Shown here: one piece after another, positions 7,552 to 15,812 of the stretch | Position numbering within the stretch: the first letter of the stretch is position 1 | Layout: every line of letters starts with the position of its first letter | Assembly (NCBI GenBank): GCA_036843405.1 | Contig: DAITSJ010000024.1 | Coordinates: 1 to 57,289 of the forward strand | Reading direction: 5' to 3' | DNA: 57,289 nt | Source: DGNJ01 sp002388905 | GTDB lineage: Bacteria; Pseudomonadota; Gammaproteobacteria; Pseudomonadales; Porticoccaceae | Made by a program: the position numbers and the translations under genes | The notes under the pieces: generated by a model | Seen by the model: the letters and a program-made list of their open reading frames with translations, nothing else | Told to the model about the DNA's origin: nothing | Databases searched by the model: none

Positions 7552-8361
7552 TTAAAGCCGCCCGGCAACGGAGCGGTCGGACCGGAACGGCATAAGCAAC
7601 AGGGGCAGCAGGCGGTTTTCCGCACGGCCCTCGATGCCAATGGTCATGTCCGGGCTGCGCCTGCGGCGACTGCGGCTGGCGAAAAGGCGATCCCAGACAC
7701 TGAGAATCGTGCCGTAGTTGCTGTCCGTGTCCCGCTGCCGGGCGTGATGGTGCACCCAGTGGATTGCCGGTGTGATCATAACCCGGGACAGGGCGCTCTC
7801 GAAACGCCGGGGCAGGGAAATATTGCTATGGTGAAAAATGCTGCCGACAAGCACCAGTATCTCAAAGGCGATCACGGAAACGAAGGGTATGTCCAGCAGC
7901 AGGATCACCGGGCTTCGGGCCAGGGCCGACAACAGCACCTCGCCGAAATGGAAGCGCAGGGCGGTGGTGCTGTCCAGTTGCTCGTCGAAATGGTGCACCT
8001 GGTGAAATCGCCACAGGAAAGGCCACTCGTGATTGAGTCGGTGCCAGCCGTAGATCCAGAGATCCAGCAGGATAATATCCAGGGGCACCATTGCCCACAG
8101 CGGCCAGTCCGCCGGCCGCCAGGGGATGGCATGGGCAGCCGCCGCGAGCGTGACGGGCAGCACCAGCAGGGGCGACAACAGGGCGTTAAGGCCCCAAAAG
8201 GAGAGGTTGTGAAAGACATGGCGGGGCTGGCTGAAACCGTCGGCTCCCTGTTTCCAGGGAGTCGCCGGTTTCAGCCTCTCCAGGCCCAGCATCAGGGCCA
8301 GCCAGCCAACCACCACCAGGGACTTGGCTCCCAGCAACAGTTGGACACCGGCCTGCTCCAT
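7552..8361 (-). CDS. Sterol desaturase / fatty acid hydroxylase superfamily protein
   Basis: This 269-residue membrane protein carries the di-iron histidine boxes of the fatty acid hydroxylase superfamily (PF04116): HRLNH at 107-111, HQVHH at 120-124, HH at 177-178 and HWVHHH at 201-206. Hydrophobic segments flank them (about 8-27, 54-76, 90-105, 150-175). Members hydroxylate or desaturate lipids using O2 at the membrane, and the substrate cannot be inferred here. The gene starts 29 bases after recA on the same strand, an unusual location. The likely start is ATG at 8361, with only a weak ribosome site, so translation may be coupled to recA. Confidence 0.9.
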   Translation of the reverse strand: MEQAGVQLLLGAKSLVVVGWLALMLGLERLKPATPWKQGADGFSQPRHVFHNLSFWGLNALLSPLLVLPVTLAAAAHAIPWRPADWPLWAMVPLDIILLDLWIYGWHRLNHEWPFLWRFHQVHHFDEQLDSTTALRFHFGEVLLSALARSPVILLLDIPFVSVIAFEILVLVGSIFHHSNISLPRRFESALSRVMITPAIHWVHHHARQRDTDSNYGTILSVWDRLFASRSRRRRSPDMTIGIEGRAENRLLPLLLMPFRSDRSVAGRL

Positions 8362-8390
8362 GGATTGGCCCCGGAGAGGGCCCGCCTCGC

Positions 8391-9437
8391 TCAGGAGGTG
8401 GCGCTGTCCCGTGCTTCCGCTTCGCCTTCCTTGGCCCTGGCTGGCGGATTTTCACCGATCAGTTCGCCCCGGATGCGGGCTTCCAGTTCCTCGGCCACCG
8501 CCGGATTGGCCCGGAGATAGTCGCAGGCATTATTCTTGCCCTGGCCGATTTTCTCGCCCTGGTAGGAATACCAGGCCCCAGCCTTGTCCACATAGCCCAG
8601 TTTGACGCCCATGTCGATCAGCTCGCCGGGCCTGTTGATGCCCTTGCCGTAGAGAATCTGGAACTCGCACTGCTTGAAAGGCGGTGCCACCTTGTTCTTG
8701 ACCACCTTGACCCGGGTTTCGTTACCGGTCACTTCCTCACCTTCCTTGACCGAGCCGATGCGGCGGATGTCCAGGCGCACGGACGAGTAAAACTTGAGGG
8801 CATTGCCGCCGGTGGTGGTTTCCGGGCTCCCGAACATGACACCGATCTTCATGCGGATCTGGTTGATAAATATCACCAGGCAGTTGGCGTGTTTGATGTT
8901 ACCGGTGAGTTTGCGCAGGGCCTGGGACATGAGGCGGGCCTGCAGACCCACGTGCTGATCGCCCATCTCCCCCTCGATTTCCGCCCGGGGTGTCAGCGCC
9001 GCCACCGAATCCACCACCAGCACGTCAATGGCGCCGGAGCGCACCAGCATGTCCGACACTTCCAGCGCCTGTTCGCCGGTGTCCGGCTGGGACATGATCA
9101 GGTCGTCGACATTGACACCCAGTTTCTCGGCGTAAATAGGGTCGAGGGCATGCTCCGCGTCGACAAAAGCGCAGGTACCGCCCTGCTTCTGGGCCTCGGC
9201 AATCACCGACAGGGTCAGCGTCGTCTTGCCCGATGATTCCGGACCGTAGATTTCCACCACGCGACCCTTGGGCAGGCCACCCACGCCCAGGGCGATGTCC
9301 AGGCCCAGTGAGCCGGTGGATATGCTGGGCACGGCGACATGCTCCCGGTCGCCCATGCGCATGACAGTTCCCTTGCCGAACTGGCGCTCGATCTGGCCCA
9401 GCGCCGCCTGCAGTGCTTTCTCCTTATTGGCATCCAT
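8391..9437 (-). CDS. recA: Recombinase RecA
   Basis: RecA is the central strand-exchange ATPase and the co-protease that triggers LexA cleavage. The product (348 residues from the chosen start MDANKEKAL) has Walker A GPESSGKT at 65-72, the CAFVDAEHALD region, the loop-2 area FINQIRMKIGVMFGSPETTTGGNALKFY and an acidic, variable C terminus. An in-frame GTG three codons upstream exists, but the AGAGG ribosome site is spaced for the ATG at 9437. A perfect LexA box lies about 75 bases upstream. Downstream genes on the same strand are two membrane proteins and then recX. Confidence 0.98.
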   Translation of the reverse strand: MDANKEKALQAALGQIERQFGKGTVMRMGDREHVAVPSISTGSLGLDIALGVGGLPKGRVVEIYGPESSGKTTLTLSVIAEAQKQGGTCAFVDAEHALDPIYAEKLGVNVDDLIMSQPDTGEQALEVSDMLVRSGAIDVLVVDSVAALTPRAEIEGEMGDQHVGLQARLMSQALRKLTGNIKHANCLVIFINQIRMKIGVMFGSPETTTGGNALKFYSSVRLDIRRIGSVKEGEEVTGNETRVKVVKNKVAPPFKQCEFQILYGKGINRPGELIDMGVKLGYVDKAGAWYSYQGEKIGQGKNNACDYLRANPAVAEELEARIRGELIGENPPARAKEGEAEARDSATS

Positions 9438-9510
9438 TGGTGTCACCTCTTGTCTGAAATCGGTCGAAATTGATGGGATCGGGGCAACAGCTTAACGCAC
9501 CCGAGCACAA

Positions 9511-9526
9511 CTGTATAGTTATACAG
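9511..9526 (-). promoter_or_regulatory. LexA (SOS) box upstream of recA
   Basis: CTGTATAGTTATACAG is a near-perfect palindrome with the gammaproteobacterial LexA consensus CTG-N10-CAG and a TATA-rich centre. It lies 74 bases before the recA ATG, as expected for an operator controlling recA. It overlaps the final codons and TAA stop of pncC (AAT GCT GTA TAA), so the operator is partly built from coding sequence. Control of the downstream membrane genes and recX by the same operator is inferred from strand and spacing. Confidence 0.95.
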
Positions 9527-10010
9527 CATTGTCGATAAAATCAATCACCCCTGCCAGGGCCGTCACCACGGCAAGCTTCCTGATCCGGGCGCGATCACCA
9601 TCGAAACGGTATGCCCTGACATGGGAGGTTTCCCGGCTGGCCCAGGCGAACCAGACCGTGCCCACGGGCTTTTCCTCGCTGCCGCCGCCGGGACCGGCGA
9701 CCCCGCTCACCGCCACCGCCAGATCCGCGCCCGAGGCCGCCAGCGCCCCGGCCGCCATTTCCCCGACCACCTCGCCGCTGACCGCGCCAAAACGCCCGAG
9801 AGTCGCTTCCGAGACGCCCAGCACCTTGACCTTGGCGGCATCGGCGTAGGTCACGAAACCGTATTCGAACCAGTCCGAACTGCCCGGTACCGAAGTGATG
9901 GCCGCGGCCACGCCCCCGCCGGTACATGATTCGGCGCAGGCAATCCGCCAGCGCCGCTGGCGCAGGGCGGCACCGAGTTTTTCGGGCAGGGAGTCAAGAT
10001 CATCCGGCAT
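9519..10010 (-). CDS. pncC: Nicotinamide-nucleotide amidohydrolase PncC (CinA C-terminal domain)
   Basis: This stand-alone CinA C-terminal domain enzyme converts NMN to nicotinate mononucleotide plus ammonia, recycling NAD. From MPDDLDSLPEKLG it is 163 residues, matching E. coli PncC. Signature stretches are CAESCTGGGVAAAIT, GSSDWFEYGFVTYADAAK and GVAGPGGGSEEKPVGTVWFA. I chose the ATG at 10010 on homology and length; an upstream TTG (10046) has the better Shine-Dalgarno and cannot be excluded. Adjacency to recA and mutS is conserved in many gammaproteobacteria. Confidence 0.95.
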   Translation of the reverse strand: MPDDLDSLPEKLGAALRQRRWRIACAESCTGGGVAAAITSVPGSSDWFEYGFVTYADAAKVKVLGVSEATLGRFGAVSGEVVGEMAAGALAASGADLAVAVSGVAGPGGGSEEKPVGTVWFAWASRETSHVRAYRFDGDRARIRKLAVVTALAGVIDFIDNAV

Positions 10011-10170
10011 AGGCGCTAAGGTAAGTGAGTCCGGGCCCGGCTGCAAGAGACCTTTCAGTTATTACGCAAGAGGCCTTCGCCAGAGAACAGCGACCGTTGA
10101 AAGTCGGCAGGGCCTGGCGCATTATTGGTGCCTGCGAGGCGAACATTCCCCCATGGAGCAAGGAACGACT

Positions 10171-10929
10171 ATGAAAAAACAAATCCTGATCTTTGCCACC
10201 CTGTTGACCCTCCTGGCCTGCTCCGAGTCCGGGCCGCCGGCGGAAGGCGGTGGCGCGGCCGCCGAAGCCGCCGCACCCAGGACCGACACCGCCGCACCGG
10301 CGCCGGAACCCGTGAATATCCAGGCACCTGCCAGCGAGTACCGGCTGGACCCCCACCACTCGAGCCTGCTTTTCAGCGTTACCCATCTGGGGCTGTCCAA
10401 TTACGTCATGCGCTTTTCCGATTTTGACGTGGCGCTCGACCTGAAGCCGGACGACCTGCCTGCCTCTTCGGTGACGGTTACCATAGACCCCACCTCGGTA
10501 GCCACGGACTTCGAAGGCGACTACCAGAAGACGCACCCGGATTCCCCCTTCGAGACCTGGGAGCAAGACCTGGCCCAGAGCCCGAAATTCCTCAACGCCG
10601 GCGAGTACCCGACCATCAGCTTCGAATCCCGCCGGGTGACACCCACCGACAAGGGCACACTGCTTGTCGAGGGCGACCTTGAATTGCTGGGCAAGACCCG
10701 GCCGGTCACCCTGGAGGCCGAGGTCGTGGGCGCCATGGCGCAGCACCCGATGCAGGGGGTCGGCGCACTGGGCTTTTCCGCCGAGGGCTCGTTCAAGCGC
10801 TCCGATTTCGGCATGACACATCTTCTGGAGCCGCCCCTGGTGGGTGACACCGTCACCGTGCGGTTCGAGGGTGAGCTGCTGCAGGCAACCCCCGAGACCC
10901 CGGAAACCCCGGAGACCGGCGAATATTAA
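10171..10929 (+). CDS. YceI-family lipid-binding lipoprotein
   Basis: This 252-residue protein begins with a lipoprotein signal (MKKQILIFATLLTLLAC; lipobox LLAC). An Ala/Pro-rich linker follows, then a YceI lipocalin-like beta barrel (YRLDPHHSSLLFSVTHLGLSNYVMRFSDFDV through GDLELLGKTRPVTLEAEVVG and SFKRSDFGM). YceI proteins bind isoprenoid or fatty-acyl ligands in the periplasm. ATG at 10171 has an AAGGA site. The C terminus is a short ETPETPETG repeat. It lies 3 bases before the b561-YceI fusion gene, so the two are an operon and presumably share a function. Confidence 0.93.
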   Translation: MKKQILIFATLLTLLACSESGPPAEGGGAAAEAAAPRTDTAAPAPEPVNIQAPASEYRLDPHHSSLLFSVTHLGLSNYVMRFSDFDVALDLKPDDLPASSVTVTIDPTSVATDFEGDYQKTHPDSPFETWEQDLAQSPKFLNAGEYPTISFESRRVTPTDKGTLLVEGDLELLGKTRPVTLEAEVVGAMAQHPMQGVGALGFSAEGSFKRSDFGMTHLLEPPLVGDTVTVRFEGELLQATPETPETPETGEY

Positions 10930-10932
10930 AGC

Positions 10933-12216
10933 GTGCCGGGCAATACCCGCTACACGGCGGTAGCAATCACCCTGCACTGGGCCATTGCCGCCGCCATTAT
11001 CGCCAACCTCGTTCTCGGGCTGTGGATGAGCCGGGCCATCGAGTCATCCGCGGGACGGTCCACAGCCATCGATGCCTTCCAGATACACAAGTCCATCGGG
11101 CTGACGGTACTGGTGCTGAGCCTGCTCAGGGTGGCCTGGCGGTGTCTGTATCCGCCGCCGCCCCTGCCCGGCCACATGAAACCCGGTGAGCGGGCCGTGG
11201 CGCAGGTGACCCACTGGCTGTTTTACGGCCTGATGGTGGGAATTCCCCTGAGCGGCTGGTTCTATGTGTCGACCCAGTGGCGGGGCGATGCGCCATTCAC
11301 CATTCCCACCCTCTGGTTCGGGCTGTTCGAGGTGCCCCACCTGCTGGGGCTGCACCAGGCGGACCCGGCGCTGCGCGACCGGCTGGCCTCGCTGGCCATT
11401 TCCTCCCACACCATGCTGGCACTGGCCCTGACACTCCTGCTGGTGGTACATGTCGCGGCGGCTCTCAGGCACCAGTTCTGGCAACGGGACGGCATACTGG
11501 CACGCATGCTGCCTTGGTTGTCTCCCCGCGAATCCACGGCAGCGCCGCCGGGCCCCCGCCGTTCCGGCGCACTGGCGGGCGCCGCCCTCCTGACTATTGC
11601 CACAGCCCTGATCGGCTATGGTGCCACCACGTCCCTGGCACCCCCGAATGCGGCAGGCAAGCCGGAAGCCGACAAAATTCTGCAAGAGTTGCTTGATGGC
11701 GCCGATAACCGCGCACGATCCTGGCCCGTCGATAAGGACAACAGTCATATCCGCTTTGCCGGCGTCCACGCGGGAAACCCCTTTCAGGGACACTTTGGCC
11801 ACTGGCAAGCGGCCATCCGTTTCGATCCGCAGCACCCGGGCCGGTCGCGGATCGCGGCGCTTGTGGAAACCGGTTCGGCCACCGATGGCGTTCCCCTGCA
11901 CGACCGGACGCTGCCACAGGGCGAATGGTTCGACGCAGCCGATCATCCCTATGCCACCTACCGCTCGACGGAAATCACCCGAACGGGTGATGCCAGCTAC
12001 CAACTCAAGGGCACGCTGACCATCAAGGACAACCCGGTGGCACTGGCGCCCTTCACTTTGGTTGTCGACGGCGACAAACTGCATATCCGGGGCCGGGCGG
12101 AGCTGGATCGTGCCGACGTGGATATGGGTATGGAATCCGACCCGGGCGGACAATGGGTTTCGCGCATGATTACCGTAAACGTCGATGTGGTGGCACGGCG
12201 TCCGGCAGCGCCCTGA
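10933..12216 (+). CDS. Cytochrome b561 - YceI fusion protein
   Basis: This 427-residue two-domain membrane protein starts with GTG. Residues 1-195 form a bacterial cytochrome b561 (four helices; candidate haem ligands His15, His52, His159, His173). A fifth hydrophobic segment at about 212-232 (GALAGAALLTIATALIGYG) leads into a C-terminal YceI domain (about 263-427: WPVDKDNSHIRFAGVHAG through LKGTLTIKDNPVALAPFTL). b561 exchanges electrons with quinol at the inner membrane and YceI binds hydrophobic ligands such as quinones or isoprenoids, so the fusion suggests a redox lipid handled on the periplasmic face. That is inference. It is in one operon with the preceding YceI lipoprotein. Confidence 0.92.
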   Translation: MPGNTRYTAVAITLHWAIAAAIIANLVLGLWMSRAIESSAGRSTAIDAFQIHKSIGLTVLVLSLLRVAWRCLYPPPPLPGHMKPGERAVAQVTHWLFYGLMVGIPLSGWFYVSTQWRGDAPFTIPTLWFGLFEVPHLLGLHQADPALRDRLASLAISSHTMLALALTLLLVVHVAAALRHQFWQRDGILARMLPWLSPRESTAAPPGPRRSGALAGAALLTIATALIGYGATTSLAPPNAAGKPEADKILQELLDGADNRARSWPVDKDNSHIRFAGVHAGNPFQGHFGHWQAAIRFDPQHPGRSRIAALVETGSATDGVPLHDRTLPQGEWFDAADHPYATYRSTEITRTGDASYQLKGTLTIKDNPVALAPFTLVVDGDKLHIRGRAELDRADVDMGMESDPGGQWVSRMITVNVDVVARRPAAP

Positions 12217-12320
12217 CGACATTCCATTCTTTTGCACTGCCAGATTTGATACGCTTTGCCGCTTTCCGGTGAGCGACAACAACATCCCTTGCCATAACCC
12301 CCAGTGAATACGCCGCACCC

Positions 12321-14915
12321 GTGAACAGCAAAAGCGAGATCGAACAGGAACACACCCCCATGATGCGCCAGTACCTGCGCATCAAGGCGGAACATCCGGA
12401 CGAACTGGTGTTCTACCGCATGGGGGATTTCTACGAACTCTTCTACGACGACGCCCGTAAGGCAGCGAAACTGCTGGATGTGACCCTCACCGCCCGTGGC
12501 AAAAGCGCCGGCGAACCCATCCCCATGGCCGGGGTGCCCTACCACGCCGCCGAGAACTACCTGGCCCGGCTGGTGCGCCGGGGCGTTTCGGTGGCGATCT
12601 GCGAACAGGTGGGCGATCCCGCCACCAGCAAGGGGCCCGTTGAACGCCAGGTGGTGAGGATTGTCACTCCGGGCACGGTCAGCGACGAGGCCCTGCTCGA
12701 GGAGCGGCGCGACAATCTGCTGGTGGCCGTGTGCGGCAGCCGCGACGGCTACGGCATCGCCACCCTGGATATCGGCAGCGGCCGCTTCCTGGTGCTGGAA
12801 GCGAAAAGCGGCGACGACCTGCTCGGGGAGTTGCAGCGACTGGACCCGGCGGAGCTTCTGGTCAACGACGACTTTTCCCATCCGGCGGCACTCGACGGCC
12901 GGCCCGGGCTGCGCCGGCGGCCGCCCTGGGAATTCGACCCGGAAACGGCCCGCCGCAAACTCTGCGACCAGTTCCAGACCCGTGACCTGTCGGGCTTCGG
13001 CTGCGACCATCTGCCCCGCGCCCTGCAGGCTGCGGGATGCCTGCTGCAATACGCCCGGGAAACCCAGCGCACCGCCCTGCCCCATATCCAGTCCCTGGCC
13101 GTGGAGGCGAGGGACGAGAGCGTGGTCCTCGACGCCGCCACCCGGCGCAACCTAGAGATCGACCGCAACCTGGGAGGCGGCGACGACAACACCCTGGCGA
13201 GCATCGTCGACCGCACGCGCACGGCCATGGGCAGCCGGTTTCTGCGCCGCTGGCTGAACCGTCCCCTGCGGGTTCTCGAAACCCTGCAGGCCCGCCAGCA
13301 GGCTGTGAGTGTGCTGCTCGACGGCTTCCACTTCGAGGGCCTCGCCGGTACGCTCCAGCATATCGGCGATATGGAGCGCATCCTCGGCCGCCTGGCCCTG
13401 CGCTCCGCCCGGCCCCGGGACCTGACCCGGTTGCGGGATTCCCTGAGCGCACTGCCCGAACTTCAGCGCCATATCGACGGCCTGGATTCACAACGGCTGG
13501 CGACACTGGCCGAACAGGCCGCCACCTTCCCGAAACTGGTGGATCTGCTCGATCGCGCCCTGGTGGAAAATCCGCCGGTGGTGATACGCGACGGCGGGGT
13601 CATCGCCCGGGGTTACGACCCGGAGCTGGACGAATTGCGGGACCTCAGCAGCAACGCCGGCGATTTCCTGGTCAAGCTGGAGGAGCGGGAACGGGAGCGG
13701 ACAGGATTGCAGACGCTCAAGGTCGGCTATAACCGGGTACACGGCTATTACATCGAGATATCCAGGGGCCAGTCGGCCCAGGCCCCGGTCGATTACCAGC
13801 GCCGCCAGACCCTGAAAAACGCCGAGCGCTACATCACGCCGGAACTCAAGGCCTTCGAAGACAAAGCCCTCAGCGCCCAGAGCCGGGCCCTGGCCCGGGA
13901 AAAGTCCCTCTACGAGGCCCTTATCGACCAGCTCAACGAGCACCTGCATCCTCTCCAGGCCAGCGCCGCCGCCATCGCCGAACTCGACGTACTGGTCAAC
14001 CTGGCGGAACGGGCCGACACGCTGGAATGGACCCGCCCTGAGTTGCGCCCGCAACCCGGAATGGCGATCACGGGCGGCCGCCACCCCGTGGTGGAACAGG
14101 TCTCGGAAACGCCGTTCGTGGCCAACGACCTGGTCCTCGACGACGACCAGCGCATGCTGGTGATTACCGGCCCCAACATGGGCGGCAAGTCCACCTATAT
14201 GCGCCAGACGGCCCTGATTGTCCTGCTTGCCCATATCGGCAGCTTTGTCCCTGCCGCCTCCGCCACCATCGGCCTGGTGGACAGGATTTTTACCCGCATC
14301 GGCTCCTCCGACGACCTGGCCGGCGGCCGTTCCACCTTCATGGTGGAAATGACCGAAACCGCCAATATCCTCCACAACGCCACTCCCCGCAGCCTGGTGC
14401 TCATGGACGAGGTGGGCCGGGGCACCAGCACCTTCGACGGCCTGGCCCTGGCCTGGGCCTGCGCCTGCCACCTGGCCCGGGAAACCCGCTCCTTCACCCT
14501 GTTCGCCACCCACTATTTCGAATTGACCCGGTTACCGGACGAGATCCCCGGCGTCGCCAATGTGCATCTGGATGCCAGCGAGTACAACGACAAAATCGTT
14601 TTTTTGCACGCCATCCAGGACGGGCCCGCCAACCAGAGTTACGGCATCCAGGTGGCGAAGCTTGCGGGTGTTCCGCCGGCCGTGATCGACCAGGCCCGGG
14701 AGGAGTTACAGAGCCTCGAAGCGGCGGCCCACAAACCGGTTGCGCCGCCCCGGGAATCGGCGCCGCGCCAGACGGAACTGTTTGCACCGAGCATCGACCC
14801 CGCTCTCGTAAAAACACTGGAACAGACCGACGCCAACGATCTGACGCCCCGGCAGGCCCTGGACCTGGTATTCCGCCTCAAGGCCCTGGCAACCGGAGAC
14901 AACAAGGATCGTTAA
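12321..14915 (+). CDS. mutS: DNA mismatch repair protein MutS
   Basis: MutS recognises mismatches and small loops and, with MutL, starts repair. The 864-residue protein has the mismatch-binding N domain with the FYRMGDFYELF motif, connector, lever and clamp regions. The ATPase domain has Walker A GPNMGGKST (617-625), the DEVGRGTSTFDGLALAWA signature and FATHYFELT. The C terminus carries the dimerisation tail. The start is a GTG at 12321; no strong Shine-Dalgarno is visible. It lies on the plus strand after the b561-YceI fusion with a 104-base gap. Confidence 0.98.
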   Translation: MNSKSEIEQEHTPMMRQYLRIKAEHPDELVFYRMGDFYELFYDDARKAAKLLDVTLTARGKSAGEPIPMAGVPYHAAENYLARLVRRGVSVAICEQVGDPATSKGPVERQVVRIVTPGTVSDEALLEERRDNLLVAVCGSRDGYGIATLDIGSGRFLVLEAKSGDDLLGELQRLDPAELLVNDDFSHPAALDGRPGLRRRPPWEFDPETARRKLCDQFQTRDLSGFGCDHLPRALQAAGCLLQYARETQRTALPHIQSLAVEARDESVVLDAATRRNLEIDRNLGGGDDNTLASIVDRTRTAMGSRFLRRWLNRPLRVLETLQARQQAVSVLLDGFHFEGLAGTLQHIGDMERILGRLALRSARPRDLTRLRDSLSALPELQRHIDGLDSQRLATLAEQAATFPKLVDLLDRALVENPPVVIRDGGVIARGYDPELDELRDLSSNAGDFLVKLEERERERTGLQTLKVGYNRVHGYYIEISRGQSAQAPVDYQRRQTLKNAERYITPELKAFEDKALSAQSRALAREKSLYEALIDQLNEHLHPLQASAAAIAELDVLVNLAERADTLEWTRPELRPQPGMAITGGRHPVVEQVSETPFVANDLVLDDDQRMLVITGPNMGGKSTYMRQTALIVLLAHIGSFVPAASATIGLVDRIFTRIGSSDDLAGGRSTFMVEMTETANILHNATPRSLVLMDEVGRGTSTFDGLALAWACACHLARETRSFTLFATHYFELTRLPDEIPGVANVHLDASEYNDKIVFLHAIQDGPANQSYGIQVAKLAGVPPAVIDQAREELQSLEAAAHKPVAPPRESAPRQTELFAPSIDPALVKTLEQTDANDLTPRQALDLVFRLKALATGDNKDR

Positions 14916-14945
14916 CGGATTTTCCCACCCTGGAAGGATCGAAAC

Positions 14946-15305
14946 GTGAACTTCTACAGCCGCAAATGGATCAAGCCCGAGGACCTTAACCCCAATGGCA
15001 GCCTGTTCGGCGGCCGGCTGCTGAGCTGGATCGACGAGGAGGCCGCCATTTTCGCCATGTGCCAGTTGGCTAACGGCAACCACCTGGTCACCAAATACAT
15101 GTCCGAGATCGACTTCGTCAGCTCCGGCAAACAGGGCGACATCATCGAGGTGGGTATGGCGGTGGCCGGCTACGGGAACTCCTCCATTACCCTGCGGGCC
15201 GTGGTCCGGAACAAGATCACCAAGGAGGTGATCATATCCATCGATAAAATCGTCTTCGTCAACCTGGACGCGAACGGCAAGCCGGTGCCCCACGGAATGG
15301 CCTGA
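14946..15305 (+). CDS. Acyl-CoA thioesterase (YciA-type hotdog fold)
   Basis: This single hotdog-fold domain of 119 residues has the acyl-CoA hydrolase signature NPNGSLFGGRLLSWIDEEAAIFA, with Asn17 and Asp30 in the positions of the catalytic pair. It continues with IDFVSSGKQGDIIEVGMAVAGYGNSSITL. It should cleave short- to medium-chain acyl-CoA, but the chain length cannot be told. It starts with GTG and has a good AAGGA site. It lies 30 bases after mutS and just before the fdxA promoter, so it is probably cotranscribed with mutS. Confidence 0.88.
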   Translation: MNFYSRKWIKPEDLNPNGSLFGGRLLSWIDEEAAIFAMCQLANGNHLVTKYMSEIDFVSSGKQGDIIEVGMAVAGYGNSSITLRAVVRNKITKEVIISIDKIVFVNLDANGKPVPHGMA

Positions 15306-15343
15306 CCGACTGCCTTTTGCCCGGGAATCAGCCCGGTCAATAG

Positions 15344-15372
15344 CTGACTCACCGGTTTTTTTCCACTATACT
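15344..15372 (+). promoter_or_regulatory. Probable sigma-70 promoter of fdxA
   Basis: CTGACT (15344-15349) and TATACT (15367-15372) match the -35 and -10 elements with a 17-base spacer that contains a T-tract. Transcription would begin about 35 bases before the fdxA ATG. It lies in the 108-base gap after the thioesterase gene. Confidence 0.6.
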
Positions 15373-15413
15373 TTGCGCCTTTGCCGAACAGACATCAGAG
15401 GAGACGTTAGGCC

Positions 15414-15737
15414 ATGACATTCGTTGTCGGCGAAAACTGCATCAAGTGCAAGCATACGGATTGTGTCGAGGTCTGCCCCGTCGACTGCTTTTACGAGGGG
15501 CCGAATTTTCTGGTCATTCACCCCGACGAATGCATCGACTGCGCACTGTGCGAGCCGGAATGCCCCGTCGACGCCATCTTCGCCGAGGACGAACTGCCCG
15601 AGGGGCAGGAAGCCTTTCTGGAGCTCAACGCCGAACTCGCGGAAGTCTGGCCCAACATCACCGAAAAGAAAGAGGCCCTGGAAGACGCCGAGGAATGGGA
15701 CGGCGTACCCGACAAACTCCAGCACCTGGAGCGGTGA
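15414..15737 (+). CDS. fdxA: Seven-iron ferredoxin FdxA
   Basis: This 107-residue electron carrier has a [3Fe-4S] and a [4Fe-4S] cluster. Cysteines at 9, 12, 17, 21, 25 and 40, 43, 46, 50 follow the Azotobacter FdI/FdxA pattern (CIKCKHTDCVEVCPVDCF and CIDCALCEPECPVDAIF). The acidic C-terminal extension ending DKLQHLER is also family-typical. The mutS-fdxA-rpoS neighbourhood is conserved in Pseudomonas-like genomes. It ends at a strong bidirectional terminator shared with rpoS. Confidence 0.97.
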   Translation: MTFVVGENCIKCKHTDCVEVCPVDCFYEGPNFLVIHPDECIDCALCEPECPVDAIFAEDELPEGQEAFLELNAELAEVWPNITEKKEALEDAEEWDGVPDKLQHLER

Positions 15738-15769
15738 CGACACCGTACCGGCAGGACATTGCCCTAACG

Positions 15770-15796
15770 AAAACGGCCCCTTATCGGGGCCGTTTT
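15770..15796. terminator. Bidirectional terminator between fdxA and rpoS
   Basis: AAAACGGCCCC (15770-15780) pairs perfectly with GGGGCCGTTTT (15786-15796) around a 5-base loop. U-rich 3' flanks occur in both orientations, so it can end fdxA (plus) and rpoS (minus), which converge here. Confidence 0.93.
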
Positions 15797-15812
15797 GCGT
15801 TGTTCCGGGCAT

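Noticed and set aside
6499..8520. 673-codon plus-strand open frame
   Set aside because: It is antisense to recX, DUF4126 and the sterol-desaturase-type gene. It is low-complexity (Gln/Gly/His-rich), as expected from the complement of high-GC coding DNA.
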